Positions 17,827-26,992 of a stretch of DNA of 64,000 nt are shown here, piece after piece. The position numbers and the translations under genes were made by a program. The DNA lies in the NCBI RefSeq assembly GCF_000735135.1, contig NZ_JPLZ01000006.1, positions 1,054,001 through 1,118,000 of the forward strand, given 5' to 3'. This DNA is from Chryseobacterium sp. FH1. Lineage in GTDB: Bacteria > Bacteroidota > Bacteroidia > Flavobacteriales > Weeksellaceae. Each line of letters begins with the position of its first letter. Position 1 is the stretch's first letter. The notes under the pieces were generated by a model. That model saw only the letters and a list, made by a program, of their open reading frames with translations, ran no database searches and was not told the DNA's origin.

Positions 17827-19758
17827 ATGGATAAGGAAAAAAATCTCAAGAGATTTTCGCTCAATGATAATGTATTGGATCTTGCGGATCTGAAATTCCT
17901 GCCAAGATGGGTCATTTTAATTATCGATTTATTAATAGTACTTGTCTCTCTCTTTATCTCCCATTTACTGATACTAGGTTTGGATGTGAAACATTATCAA
18001 GTGTATCCACTCTCTTATGTCTTTGGTTTCATCATCGCGGTCAATGTTTTGTACATGTATATTTTCAAAACATATCTTGGAGTGATAAGACATTCTACTT
18101 TTGTCGATCTCTTCAAGATTTTTTTGGCAAATCTATGTGGCGTTTTAACGATTGTTATTATCAATTATACTTACTTTTTGAGTTCATCAGAAAAAGTAGT
18201 TCTGATTCCTTTTTTGGGATTGTATTTTGCTATTTCTTGCTTGTTTTTATTTGTATTTAGGCTTTGTGTAAAAGGCTTTTTTAATATCATCAAAGAAAAT
18301 AAAAGAAGTGGCAGCAGGAAAAAAATATACATATTGGGTGATGATGATACATCTGTAGCCATTGCCCAAGTCATTCTTTCTAATCCAAACTTACCATTTG
18401 ATATCAAAGGTTTTATCTCTTACCATGATAAAAAGGTAAGTATCAAACTTTTGGATAAGCCTATCATCACCAAATCGAATTTCATTAAGAATCTAAAAAA
18501 TGGAGTCAGTGATGTTTCTGGCGTTTTGGTCATCAAAGAAGCTTTGCAAAGAGAAGAGTTAGATTTTTGGGTGAATGTATTTCTAGAAAATAATCTTAAG
18601 ATTTACAAGGCTCCATCTCTTCAAAAATTGCGTAGCAATGAAATGATCAATCAGATCAATACCATTCAGATCGAGGATCTTCTCAATAGAAGACCCATAA
18701 AACTGGATAATTTGGAAGTGAAAAAAAGACACTTCCAAAAAACAATTTTGGTAACTGGTGGTGCTGGCTCTATAGGTAGAGAGATTGTAAGACAGGTCGC
18801 ACTTTTGGAACCTTTGCAAATTGTGATATTGGATCAGTCTGAAACGCCATTGTATGACACCGAGTTGGAGATGAAGGAGACTTATCCTCATATCAATTTC
18901 AAATTTGTCTTGGCAGATATCTCCAACCTTAGCCGATTAGAGCCTATCTTCAAGAAGTATAATTTTTCTATGGTGTATCACGCGGCAGCATACAAACATG
19001 TGCCACTAGTAGAAGAAAATCCTCACGAGGCTGTTTTGGTAAATGTGATGGGTACCAAAAATCTGGCACTTCTGGCAAGCAAATACGGTGTCAATAGATT
19101 TGTCATGGTCTCGACAGACAAAGCTGTGAATCCTACGAATGTGATGGGAGCATCCAAAAGAGTAGCTGAGTTGTTTGTACAATCCTTGCAAAATTTAGAA
19201 GGGAACTCTACAAAATTTATTACCACTCGTTTTGGAAATGTGCTAGGATCCAATGGATCTGTAATTCCCCATTTCAGAAAACAAATAGAAAAGGGAGGTC
19301 CGGTCACAATCACTCATCCTGACATTGTAAGGTATTTTATGACCATTGCAGAAGCTTGCGAATTGGTTTTGAATGCCGGGACTATGGGACAAGGTGGTGA
19401 GATCTATGTTTTTGATATGGGAGAACCTGTGAAGATTTTGGATCTTGCTAAGAGAATGATCAAGTTATCAGGATTTGAGCCCGACATTGATATCAAAATT
19501 ATCTACACAGGTTTAAGACCTGGCGAAAAACTGTATGAAGAACTTTTAAGCGACAATGCTCGTACGCTACCAACGTCTCACGAAAAAATTATGATTTCCA
19601 AAGATCCGTCTATGCAGTTTGAAGAAATTGATGAACTCACGGAGCTTGTAATAGAGTTTTCCAAGAAAGAAGAGAAGCAGGAAATTGTGAGAATACTGAA
19701 ATCTATCGTAAAAGAATTTAAAAGCAATAATTCTATTTATGAATCGTTAGATAAATAA
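17827..19758 (+). CDS. UDP-GlcNAc 4,6-dehydratase-like polysaccharide protein (PglF/CapD type)
   Basis: 643 residues. The N-terminus carries about four membrane helices (roughly 28-145), then a CoA-binding-like Rossmann domain (about 165-290), then the NAD-dependent dehydratase domain with VTGGAGSIGREIV near 308-321 and STDKAVNPTNVMGASKR near 429-445, where the Tyr of ordinary short-chain dehydrogenases is Met as in PglF and WbpM. The enzyme removes water from UDP-GlcNAc to give the 4-keto-6-deoxy sugar, the substrate of the preceding aminotransferase. C-terminal GLRPGEKLYEELLS is typical. It sits in the inner membrane facing the cytosol. Full length for the family. Confidence 0.92.
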   Translation: MDKEKNLKRFSLNDNVLDLADLKFLPRWVILIIDLLIVLVSLFISHLLILGLDVKHYQVYPLSYVFGFIIAVNVLYMYIFKTYLGVIRHSTFVDLFKIFLANLCGVLTIVIINYTYFLSSSEKVVLIPFLGLYFAISCLFLFVFRLCVKGFFNIIKENKRSGSRKKIYILGDDDTSVAIAQVILSNPNLPFDIKGFISYHDKKVSIKLLDKPIITKSNFIKNLKNGVSDVSGVLVIKEALQREELDFWVNVFLENNLKIYKAPSLQKLRSNEMINQINTIQIEDLLNRRPIKLDNLEVKKRHFQKTILVTGGAGSIGREIVRQVALLEPLQIVILDQSETPLYDTELEMKETYPHINFKFVLADISNLSRLEPIFKKYNFSMVYHAAAYKHVPLVEENPHEAVLVNVMGTKNLALLASKYGVNRFVMVSTDKAVNPTNVMGASKRVAELFVQSLQNLEGNSTKFITTRFGNVLGSNGSVIPHFRKQIEKGGPVTITHPDIVRYFMTIAEACELVLNAGTMGQGGEIYVFDMGEPVKILDLAKRMIKLSGFEPDIDIKIIYTGLRPGEKLYEELLSDNARTLPTSHEKIMISKDPSMQFEEIDELTELVIEFSKKEEKQEIVRILKSIVKEFKSNNSIYESLDK

Positions 19759-19765
19759 GAATCCC

Positions 19766-19773
19766 TATATTTG
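19766..19773 (+). promoter_or_regulatory. Bacteroidetes -7 box before the export genes
   Basis: TATATTTG, perfect consensus, with TTAG at 19747-19750 as a weak -33. The ATG of the Wza-like gene is 28 bases downstream. Confidence 0.5.
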
Positions 19774-19799
19774 CAAACCCTCAATTTAAGAAAACATTT

Positions 19800-20603
19800 A
19801 TGAGAAGAGTTTTATCCATAGTTTTTATGGCTTCATTATTTTGTGTAATATTTTCATGTAAGGCAAAAGAAGATATCGACTATATGAAGAATATAGAGAG
19901 TGTTGCAATTCAAACCTCCAAACAAAATTCAAAATTCACAATACAAACCGGCGATCAACTAGTTATTTTGGTTTCAGCAAAAGATATGGATGTTGTAAAA
20001 CCTTTTAATCAAAATTACTCCTCTAGTGAGATTTCTCAGTACTCATTACCAAGTAGTAATTTACCATTGCAAGGGCAAAGTTCTGTTTCTGGGCCAACAT
20101 ATATTGTAGATTCCAATGGATTTATCCAGTTTCCAATTTTGGGCAATCTAGATACTAAGGAAAAAACTTTGGAGCAGTTTCGTGAGATTCTTAAAGAAAG
20201 GTTAGCACAGTATGTAAAGGATCCTGGGGTGAGCATTAGGAATACAAATTTCACGGTCACTGTCTTGGGAGAGGTCAATAGAACAGGTCAATTCTTAATA
20301 ACAGCTGGTCAATCTGCTACGTTACTTAATGCAATTGGTCTTGCAGGAGACTTGACGATATATGGGCAAAGGAAAAATGTATTGATCGTTAGGAATGTTG
20401 ATGGAAACACTACTACTCAGAATATTGATCTTACAAATGCTGAGTTTATCAACTCGCCTTATTATTATTTAAAACAGAATGATGTGATCTATGTTTCTCC
20501 TAATAATTCTAGAAAAAATGCATCGGCGTATGGTCCGCAAACTGGGGTATGGATTTCTGTTGCATCAGTCGTTGTAGGTCTATTCGCGCTTCTATTCAGG
20601 TAA
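19800..20603 (+). CDS. wza: Outer-membrane polysaccharide export lipoprotein (Wza-like)
   Basis: 267 residues. A lipoprotein signal peptide ends at Cys20 (VIFSC). The Poly_export domain starts near residue 45 (IQTGDQLVILVSAKD), followed by an SLBB-type domain (VTVLGEVNRTGQFLI), and the extreme C-terminus is a hydrophobic helix (VWISVASVVVGLFALLF). Wza proteins form the outer-membrane pore of Wzx/Wzy polysaccharide export and work with a Wzc kinase, encoded by the next gene 26 bases later. The C-terminal helix is compatible with the Wza alpha-barrel. Bacteroidetes versions are often somewhat short, as here. Confidence 0.9.
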   Translation: MRRVLSIVFMASLFCVIFSCKAKEDIDYMKNIESVAIQTSKQNSKFTIQTGDQLVILVSAKDMDVVKPFNQNYSSSEISQYSLPSSNLPLQGQSSVSGPTYIVDSNGFIQFPILGNLDTKEKTLEQFREILKERLAQYVKDPGVSIRNTNFTVTVLGEVNRTGQFLITAGQSATLLNAIGLAGDLTIYGQRKNVLIVRNVDGNTTTQNIDLTNAEFINSPYYYLKQNDVIYVSPNNSRKNASAYGPQTGVWISVASVVVGLFALLFR

Positions 20604-20629
20604 ATAATTTCATTTTAGCAACACTAATA

Positions 20630-22954
20630 ATGGAAAAAACAACTAATAACCCACCTGATTTTGACATTTATTCACTTTTAAAGCCATATTTAGCAAAATG
20701 GTATTGGTTTTTAATTAGTGGAGTTATTTTTATCCTAGTAGCTATTTTATACATCAAAACCGCAACGCCAATCTATAGTATTCAAGGAGCAGTCCTGATA
20801 AAAGATGCTAAAAAATCTATCTCTGGATCCCCCATGGGTTCTGTAGGTATTCTGGATGGCCTCTCAGGTTTTGGTGGTATGAGTACTAATAGTATTGAAA
20901 ATGAAATTGAGATTTTCAAGTCCAAAAAGCTTGTAAGGGATATAGTTTCTTTGAACTCGTTACAGACTACCATCTATAGTACAGAAGAATTAAGAAAAAA
21001 AGAACTTTTTGGAGATACGGCACCAATAATCATTCATGTTTTAACTGAAAAAAAGAATAAAAAATTCCCTAAAAAAAATTTTCTATTACATTATAAAGAA
21101 GATAATCTCGAATTAGAGTCAGATGAATTCGAAATCAAGAAGACTTACAATTATGGGAAATTAATTAATCTTCCTTTTGCTAATATTATAATTACAAAGA
21201 ACAAACACTTTGATGCTGAAAAGGCTGAGAAAATAGGCAATGTCTTTGAAATTAATTTTTCTACATTGGAATCTTGTGCTACCTCTACTCAAAGACAGAT
21301 TCAGGTAGATCTTGCTGATAAAGATGCAACCGTAATAAATCTTGCCATTGAAGGTCCTCAGGTTGACAAGGCAACACTTATTCTAAATGAATTGATAGCG
21401 GCATATAACAAAGATGCAATACTAGATAAAAATTCGGAGTCTCAAAAGACTAAAGAGTTTATTGATGATAGAATTAATAAAATTTCCAGAGAGTTGAGTG
21501 ATGTTGAAGATGAAAAAGAACGTTTTAAAACAAAGAATAAAATATCTGACATACTCACCGAAGCAAAAATAAATCTAGAATCATCAGCAGAAGCAAAAAT
21601 GAAACAACTGGAGTTGGATGCGCAACTGGAGTTGACAAATAATTTGCTTTCATATTTGAACAAACAAAACAACACCCAGGTTTTGCCTTCTAATGTAGGG
21701 CTTAATAATGCAGATTCAAATAGTTCAATAAGTGCATATAATAGATTAGTTTTGGAAAGAAACCGAATACTGGAAAATGCAACACCTCAGAATCCGCTTG
21801 TTATAGATATTACAAAACAAATCAACTCTATGAAGGAGGCTGTTGCAGAATCTCTTTCGAAAAACAAGATGGGTTTGCAAATTTCGCTTAATGAGTATGT
21901 TGGTGAGCAAGGTGCAATTGATTCTAAAATAATAAAAATTCCTTATCAAGAAAAACTGTTTAGAAGTTTGGAAAGACAGCAACAGATAAAAGAAAGTCTC
22001 TATTTGCTATTGCTCCAGAAGAGAGAGGAGACTGCGATTTCACTTGCCGTTGTTGCTCCGAAAGCAAGAACAGTAGAACCTGTTTTTGTATCAGATAAGC
22101 CTGTGGCACCAAAAAAAATGATTACAATGGTAGTAGCTTTGCTGTTTGCTGCTTTGATTCCCTTTTCATATATCTATACAAAAGAGCTTTTCAACACTAA
22201 GATTGTCAGTAAGAACGATATCAAGAAATATTCCGATTTGCCAATTATTGCAGAACTTCCTTCAATTAATAAAAATGTAGATCATTTGATCAGAAAAAAT
22301 GATTTTTCACCATTGGCCGAAGCATTTAGGATACTTGTTACGAATATGGGATTTATGTTGGATGTAGCTAGCTCTTCGAAAATCATTTTTGTAACATCAT
22401 CAATAAAGGGGGAAGGGAAAACTTTTGTATCAATGAATCTTGCTTTGACACTTTCTAATTCTAGCAAAGTCATCATTATCGGAGCGGATATTAGAAATCC
22501 TCAACTGCAGAGATATGATCAGATAAAAAAACAAGTAAAAGGATTGTCGGAATTTTTATATGACAGCTCAATTTCAATAGATGATATTGTTCTTAAAAAT
22601 CCGATGAATGATAAAAGTGATATAATATATTCTGGGATGATCCCGCCCAATCCTACAGAACTTTTGAAGAACGGTAGGTTTGAGGTGCTGTTGGAAATAC
22701 TAAAAACCAGATACCAATATATTATTATTGATACAGCTCCGTTATTATTGGTGACGGATACGCTCACAATCGCAAAATATGCCGATCTCAAACTTTATGT
22801 TACGAGATCTAAATATACTGAGAAAGCTCTAATAGAGTTTATAGATGAAACTGTAAAATCAGGAAAATTAAATAAAGTAGCTCTTGTTTTGAATGACATA
22901 TCCAGTGATGATTTTGGATATGGAAACAAATTTGGCTATGGTTACAATAATTAG
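20630..22954 (+). CDS. wzc: Polysaccharide co-polymerase and tyrosine autokinase (Wzc), first copy
   Basis: 774 residues from ATG 20630; an in-frame upstream ATG at 20549 lies inside the Wza gene and is unlikely. A Wzz chain-length domain is bounded by membrane helices near 24-44 and 497-517, with a long periplasmic coiled-coil region between. The cytosolic BY-kinase domain has a Walker A motif near 594 (IKGEGKTFVS), Walker A' (IIIGADIRNP) and Walker B near 698 (YIIIDTAPLLLVTD). The C-terminus is tyrosine-rich (FGYGNKFGYGYNN), the expected autophosphorylation tail. It controls polymer length and couples polymerisation to Wza. A second, similar kinase gene follows 8 bases later. Confidence 0.92.
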   Translation: MEKTTNNPPDFDIYSLLKPYLAKWYWFLISGVIFILVAILYIKTATPIYSIQGAVLIKDAKKSISGSPMGSVGILDGLSGFGGMSTNSIENEIEIFKSKKLVRDIVSLNSLQTTIYSTEELRKKELFGDTAPIIIHVLTEKKNKKFPKKNFLLHYKEDNLELESDEFEIKKTYNYGKLINLPFANIIITKNKHFDAEKAEKIGNVFEINFSTLESCATSTQRQIQVDLADKDATVINLAIEGPQVDKATLILNELIAAYNKDAILDKNSESQKTKEFIDDRINKISRELSDVEDEKERFKTKNKISDILTEAKINLESSAEAKMKQLELDAQLELTNNLLSYLNKQNNTQVLPSNVGLNNADSNSSISAYNRLVLERNRILENATPQNPLVIDITKQINSMKEAVAESLSKNKMGLQISLNEYVGEQGAIDSKIIKIPYQEKLFRSLERQQQIKESLYLLLLQKREETAISLAVVAPKARTVEPVFVSDKPVAPKKMITMVVALLFAALIPFSYIYTKELFNTKIVSKNDIKKYSDLPIIAELPSINKNVDHLIRKNDFSPLAEAFRILVTNMGFMLDVASSSKIIFVTSSIKGEGKTFVSMNLALTLSNSSKVIIIGADIRNPQLQRYDQIKKQVKGLSEFLYDSSISIDDIVLKNPMNDKSDIIYSGMIPPNPTELLKNGRFEVLLEILKTRYQYIIIDTAPLLLVTDTLTIAKYADLKLYVTRSKYTEKALIEFIDETVKSGKLNKVALVLNDISSDDFGYGNKFGYGYNN

Positions 22955-22962
22955 TAATAGTA

Positions 22963-25332
22963 ATGGATAACGTAAAAGAGAGAGTAGAGGAGATTAATTT
23001 CAGAGAACTTATAAAACCATACCTTACGCGCTGGCATTGGTTTGTGATAAGTGTTTTTATCATGGGGGTTTTGGCTGTCGTTTACACAAAATTCTCAACA
23101 CCTATTTATAGTATACGCTCTTCTGTGCTCATTAAGGATGCGAAGAAAATGTCTAATGCATCTGGAGATTTTGGCGTGCTTGCAGGCTTAGGAGGATTTG
23201 CTGGGATGGGAACCAATAGTATTGAGAATGAGCTAGAGGTTTTCAAATCAAAAAATATTCTGGAAGATGTTGCGCGTAATTTAAAATTAGAGACATCTAT
23301 CTTCTCAAGAGAAAAGTATCATGATGTAGAGCTTTATAGAGATACAAATCCTTTCAATATCATAGTGGTAAACGAAAAGGAGTACGAAGAATTACCAGAG
23401 AAACCAGTCGATATTACCATCAAAGGAGACGTAATTACACTATCTTCTGAAGAGTTCAAAAAAGGTAATATTGTTACGACTTACAACAAAATGATCAACT
23501 TGCCTTACGCTAATTTTATGATCGTGAAAAATCCTAAGTTTAATCGTAAGAAAGTTAAAAAACTAGACTTAAAAGAGTTCTACTTCAAGTATTCACATTT
23601 GAGTGATATTGTAGATGACTTCCAGAAATCTATAGATATTGATCTTTTGGATAAAGATGCTACAGTGATTGGGCTGTCATTGTCATATCCCAACAAGGAT
23701 AAAGCAATAGACATCTTAGATGATATGGTGAGGGTGTACAATTTGTATGCGACTACTGACAAGAATACAGAGTCTAGCAAAACAAAAGATTTTATAGATG
23801 ACAGGATACAAATTATCTCTAATGAATTAGGTGAGGTAGAAACAGAGAAAGAACAATTCAAAATTGATAATAATGTAATTGACATAGGTGCAGAATCCCG
23901 TCTCAATTTGCAGATTTCTACCGAAGCGAAAAGAAGGATGTTGGACATCGATACGCAGATAGAAATTACAAATGTTTTGATTGACTATGTAAATTCTCAG
24001 GGTAGTAACTCGTATCAGTTGATGCCAACAAACATAGGTATAGATAATTCTACATCTGCTGCTTCTAACATTTCCATGTATAATAAACTTATTCTGGACA
24101 GAAATAGGATGTTGGAAAATGCGACTACAGAAAATCCACTCGTGGTTGATATTACAAAGGAAATCAATGCCTTGAGAGGAGCTATGAAGGAAAGTCTTTA
24201 TAAGAATCTAGCATCACTTAAGTCTACAAAGTCGTTTACATCCGGGTATGAAGGTTCTGCTGATAATAAAATGAGTAGAGTTCCTAGACAGGAAAAGCTT
24301 TTTAGGAATATCGAAAGACAACAAGGAATAAAGGAAAACTTGTATCTTCTATTATTGCAAAAAAGAGAGGAAGCTGCAATTACAATGGCGATAACTAGTG
24401 ACAAAGCTCGTTCCGTAGATTCTGCTTATGCGCTTAAAAAACCAGTGGCTCCAAAAAAGATGTTGACCTTGCTAGGAGCAATGATTTTTGGTACATTGAT
24501 ACCTTTCGCGTTTATCTATACCAGAGAATTACTAAATAATAAATTGCTTAATAAGCATGATTTGGATAAATTAAGCTCTAATCCTATTTTATCTGAAATT
24601 CCTAGACTTGGAAGGAGAGACGATGAAACTATAAAACCAAACGACATCACCCCATTAGCAGAATCCTTCAGGATTTTGGTTACAAATCTAAGTTTTATGT
24701 TACCGAAAAAACAGGATGCAAAAGTTATATTTGTAACCTCTACAATCAAAGGTGAAGGTAAAACATTCGTTTCTGTCAACTTATCGTTAGCATTAGCTTC
24801 CCCGAAGAGAAAAGTTGTAGTGATAGGCTCAGATATCAGGAATCCACAATTGCAGAGATATAATCCTTCTATGAAAAATGTAAAAGGACTTACAGAATTT
24901 CTATATAATGATGATAGTGAGATTGATGACTTGATACACCCTAGTGGCTTTAATAATAACTGTGATTTCATCTATTCAGGAAGCATTCCGCCAAATCCCA
25001 CAGATCTTTTACAAAATGGCAGGTATGAATTGCTATTAGAATCCTTGAAAGACAAATATGATTATATCATTTTAGATACTGCTCCATTGATGCTGGTGAC
25101 AGATTCATTCCTGATTTCCAGTGTTGCAGATGCCACGATCTATGTTACAAGATCCGAAGTAACAGAGAAGAGTTTTATAGAGTTCGCAAATAGTAATATT
25201 GACTCCAATAAGATTATCAATGTTGGATTTGTAGTGAATGATGTTCATAAAACCAACTTTGGTTATGGAAATAAATATGGCTACGGATACCAGATGGAAG
25301 AAAAAAAATGGTGGCAGATTTTTAAAAAATAA
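22963..25332 (+). CDS. wzc: Polysaccharide co-polymerase and tyrosine autokinase (Wzc), second copy
   Basis: 789 residues, a clear tandem paralogue of the preceding gene, collinear over its whole length. Helices lie near 25-44 and 500-520; Walker A near 594 (IKGEGKTFVS), Walker A' (VVIGSDIRNPQ) and Walker B near 702 (YIILDTAPLMLVTD) are intact. The tyrosine tail (FGYGNKYGYGY) is followed by an extra basic end (QMEEKKWWQIFKK) absent from copy one. Both copies look active. Two kinases in one operon may allow hetero-oligomers or serve two polymers. The gap to the flippase gene is 55 bases and contains no terminator. Confidence 0.92.
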   Translation: MDNVKERVEEINFRELIKPYLTRWHWFVISVFIMGVLAVVYTKFSTPIYSIRSSVLIKDAKKMSNASGDFGVLAGLGGFAGMGTNSIENELEVFKSKNILEDVARNLKLETSIFSREKYHDVELYRDTNPFNIIVVNEKEYEELPEKPVDITIKGDVITLSSEEFKKGNIVTTYNKMINLPYANFMIVKNPKFNRKKVKKLDLKEFYFKYSHLSDIVDDFQKSIDIDLLDKDATVIGLSLSYPNKDKAIDILDDMVRVYNLYATTDKNTESSKTKDFIDDRIQIISNELGEVETEKEQFKIDNNVIDIGAESRLNLQISTEAKRRMLDIDTQIEITNVLIDYVNSQGSNSYQLMPTNIGIDNSTSAASNISMYNKLILDRNRMLENATTENPLVVDITKEINALRGAMKESLYKNLASLKSTKSFTSGYEGSADNKMSRVPRQEKLFRNIERQQGIKENLYLLLLQKREEAAITMAITSDKARSVDSAYALKKPVAPKKMLTLLGAMIFGTLIPFAFIYTRELLNNKLLNKHDLDKLSSNPILSEIPRLGRRDDETIKPNDITPLAESFRILVTNLSFMLPKKQDAKVIFVTSTIKGEGKTFVSVNLSLALASPKRKVVVIGSDIRNPQLQRYNPSMKNVKGLTEFLYNDDSEIDDLIHPSGFNNNCDFIYSGSIPPNPTDLLQNGRYELLLESLKDKYDYIILDTAPLMLVTDSFLISSVADATIYVTRSEVTEKSFIEFANSNIDSNKIINVGFVVNDVHKTNFGYGNKYGYGYQMEEKKWWQIFKK

Positions 25333-25387
25333 ATAAAACTAACAGGTTTATCAGCATTTCAAAAAATGTTTCTGATATCAAGTAATA

Positions 25388-26851
25388 ATGGCTAAATCAA
25401 TAAAAAGTAATTTTGTATATAATCTAATAAACACTAGTTTAGGTATACTTTTTCCTTTGATCTCGTTTCCCTATGCTTCAAGAATATTGATGGCAGAGGG
25501 AATCGGTGAGGTCAATTTTTTTCAGTCTATTATTCAATATGTATTATTACTTACCTCATTGGGAATTCCCATGTATGCTATTCGAGAAATAGCTAAAGTG
25601 CGAGACGATGTAACAGTAAGAAATAAAACGCTCTTAGAGGTATTGATTTTAAATTTGATATTGACTGTAATAGGCTATTTTCTAATATTTATTATTACTC
25701 TGACAGTAGCTAAAATACAAGTCAATATTCCTCTTTTCCTCATTCTTAGCCTTTCCATAATTCTTACAACCGTTGGATGCGATTGGTTCTATCAAGGGGT
25801 AGAAGATTTTAAATATATTACTATACGTGGTATTATTGTCCGCTCATTATCTCTCATTCTTTTGTTCTTATTGGTCAAGACGCAGCAGGATATTTTGTAT
25901 TATGCCATTTGCATCACCATAGGCTCTGTAGGAGGTAATGTTTTTAATTTTTTCAGATTAAGAAAGTATATAAAGGTATCAGATATAAGTTCTGACTTAA
26001 AACCATTCAGACATCTGAAGCCCGTTCTCAGGATATTTGTTCTTAATTTGATTATCAGCATCTACATCAACCTTAATGTTATCATGCTGGGATTTATGAA
26101 AAGTAATGAGAGTGTCGGTCTCTTTACCTCCGCTACAAAATTGACACATGTGATTCTAACGATGGTTACTTCGTTAGGTGTTGTACTGTTGCCTCGCATG
26201 TCCAATATGATTCAAAATAATCAACTATCAGAGTTCCGGGAGTTAGCACAAAAGTCACTTGATATCATTGTTGCATTGACTTTACCGATATCATTTGGAC
26301 TTATTCTGCTAGCAGATTTTGTGATTCCGATATTCTGTGGAGATACTTATGTGGATGCAATATTGACACTTAAGATACTGTCTCCGATCATTATTTTCAT
26401 AGGCATTTCCAATGTATTGGGAATACAGATTCTCTATCCACAAGGACATGAGAAAATTGTGATTTTTTCAACAGCAATTGGTGCCATTGTTAATTTTATA
26501 CTTAACTTATGGCTCATACCACTCTACAGTCAAAATGGAGCTGCTGTTTCAACCTTATTTGCGGAGCTCCTTGTAACTGTCATGATGTGTTGGATTGGTA
26601 AAAGATTGATTTGGGTAAAATGGAAAAAACAATATTGGATATATGCGCTTGCCACATTAGCCATGGTTGTTGCTGTTTCTTTGATTAAAAAGATCAATCT
26701 TGGTTTTATGCAAGATTTCGCGATCTCAATTTTAGCAGGATTTATTATATATCTCTTATTCTTAAAATTTACCAAAGATCCCTTGTATATTACTGCAAGA
26801 GATATTCTGAGTAATAAACTAAATATAAAAACCAATACAAATGATAAATGA
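25388..26851 (+). CDS. Oligosaccharide flippase (Wzx-like)
   Basis: 487 residues of a polytopic membrane protein of the MATE/PST superfamily, with about 12-14 hydrophobic helices spread over the whole length. The N-terminus (NLINTSLGILFPLISFPYASRIL) and the motif around IGEVNFFQSIIQY are typical of RfbX/Wzx proteins. It should move undecaprenyl-linked repeat units from the cytosolic to the periplasmic face of the inner membrane. Placement between the Wzc genes and the putative polymerase supports this. A short AT-rich hairpin (26933-26952) lies in the 141 bases before the next gene but is not a convincing terminator. Confidence 0.9.
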   Translation: MAKSIKSNFVYNLINTSLGILFPLISFPYASRILMAEGIGEVNFFQSIIQYVLLLTSLGIPMYAIREIAKVRDDVTVRNKTLLEVLILNLILTVIGYFLIFIITLTVAKIQVNIPLFLILSLSIILTTVGCDWFYQGVEDFKYITIRGIIVRSLSLILLFLLVKTQQDILYYAICITIGSVGGNVFNFFRLRKYIKVSDISSDLKPFRHLKPVLRIFVLNLIISIYINLNVIMLGFMKSNESVGLFTSATKLTHVILTMVTSLGVVLLPRMSNMIQNNQLSEFRELAQKSLDIIVALTLPISFGLILLADFVIPIFCGDTYVDAILTLKILSPIIIFIGISNVLGIQILYPQGHEKIVIFSTAIGAIVNFILNLWLIPLYSQNGAAVSTLFAELLVTVMMCWIGKRLIWVKWKKQYWIYALATLAMVVAVSLIKKINLGFMQDFAISILAGFIIYLLFLKFTKDPLYITARDILSNKLNIKTNTNDK

Positions 26852-26992
26852 TTTGTTGACTGTCGAAGCAGGATTCTGCGAACTAAGATTTGCAAAGCCA
26901 GCCAGACAAAATAAAAAAGACCTTTTTTAAGATTGTAAAATTTTTTTTACAACGATTAAATAAAATATTTTAATAATATTATCCCCTGATTG

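Noticed and set aside
20549-20629. Upstream start for the first Wzc gene
   Set aside because: It lies within the Wza coding region and adds an unrelated 27 residues; the ATG at 20630 gives the normal N-terminus.
26933-26952. TTGTAAAA...TTTTACAA hairpin after the flippase gene as a terminator
   Set aside because: Pure A/T stem with no T run after it; transcription of the locus probably continues.
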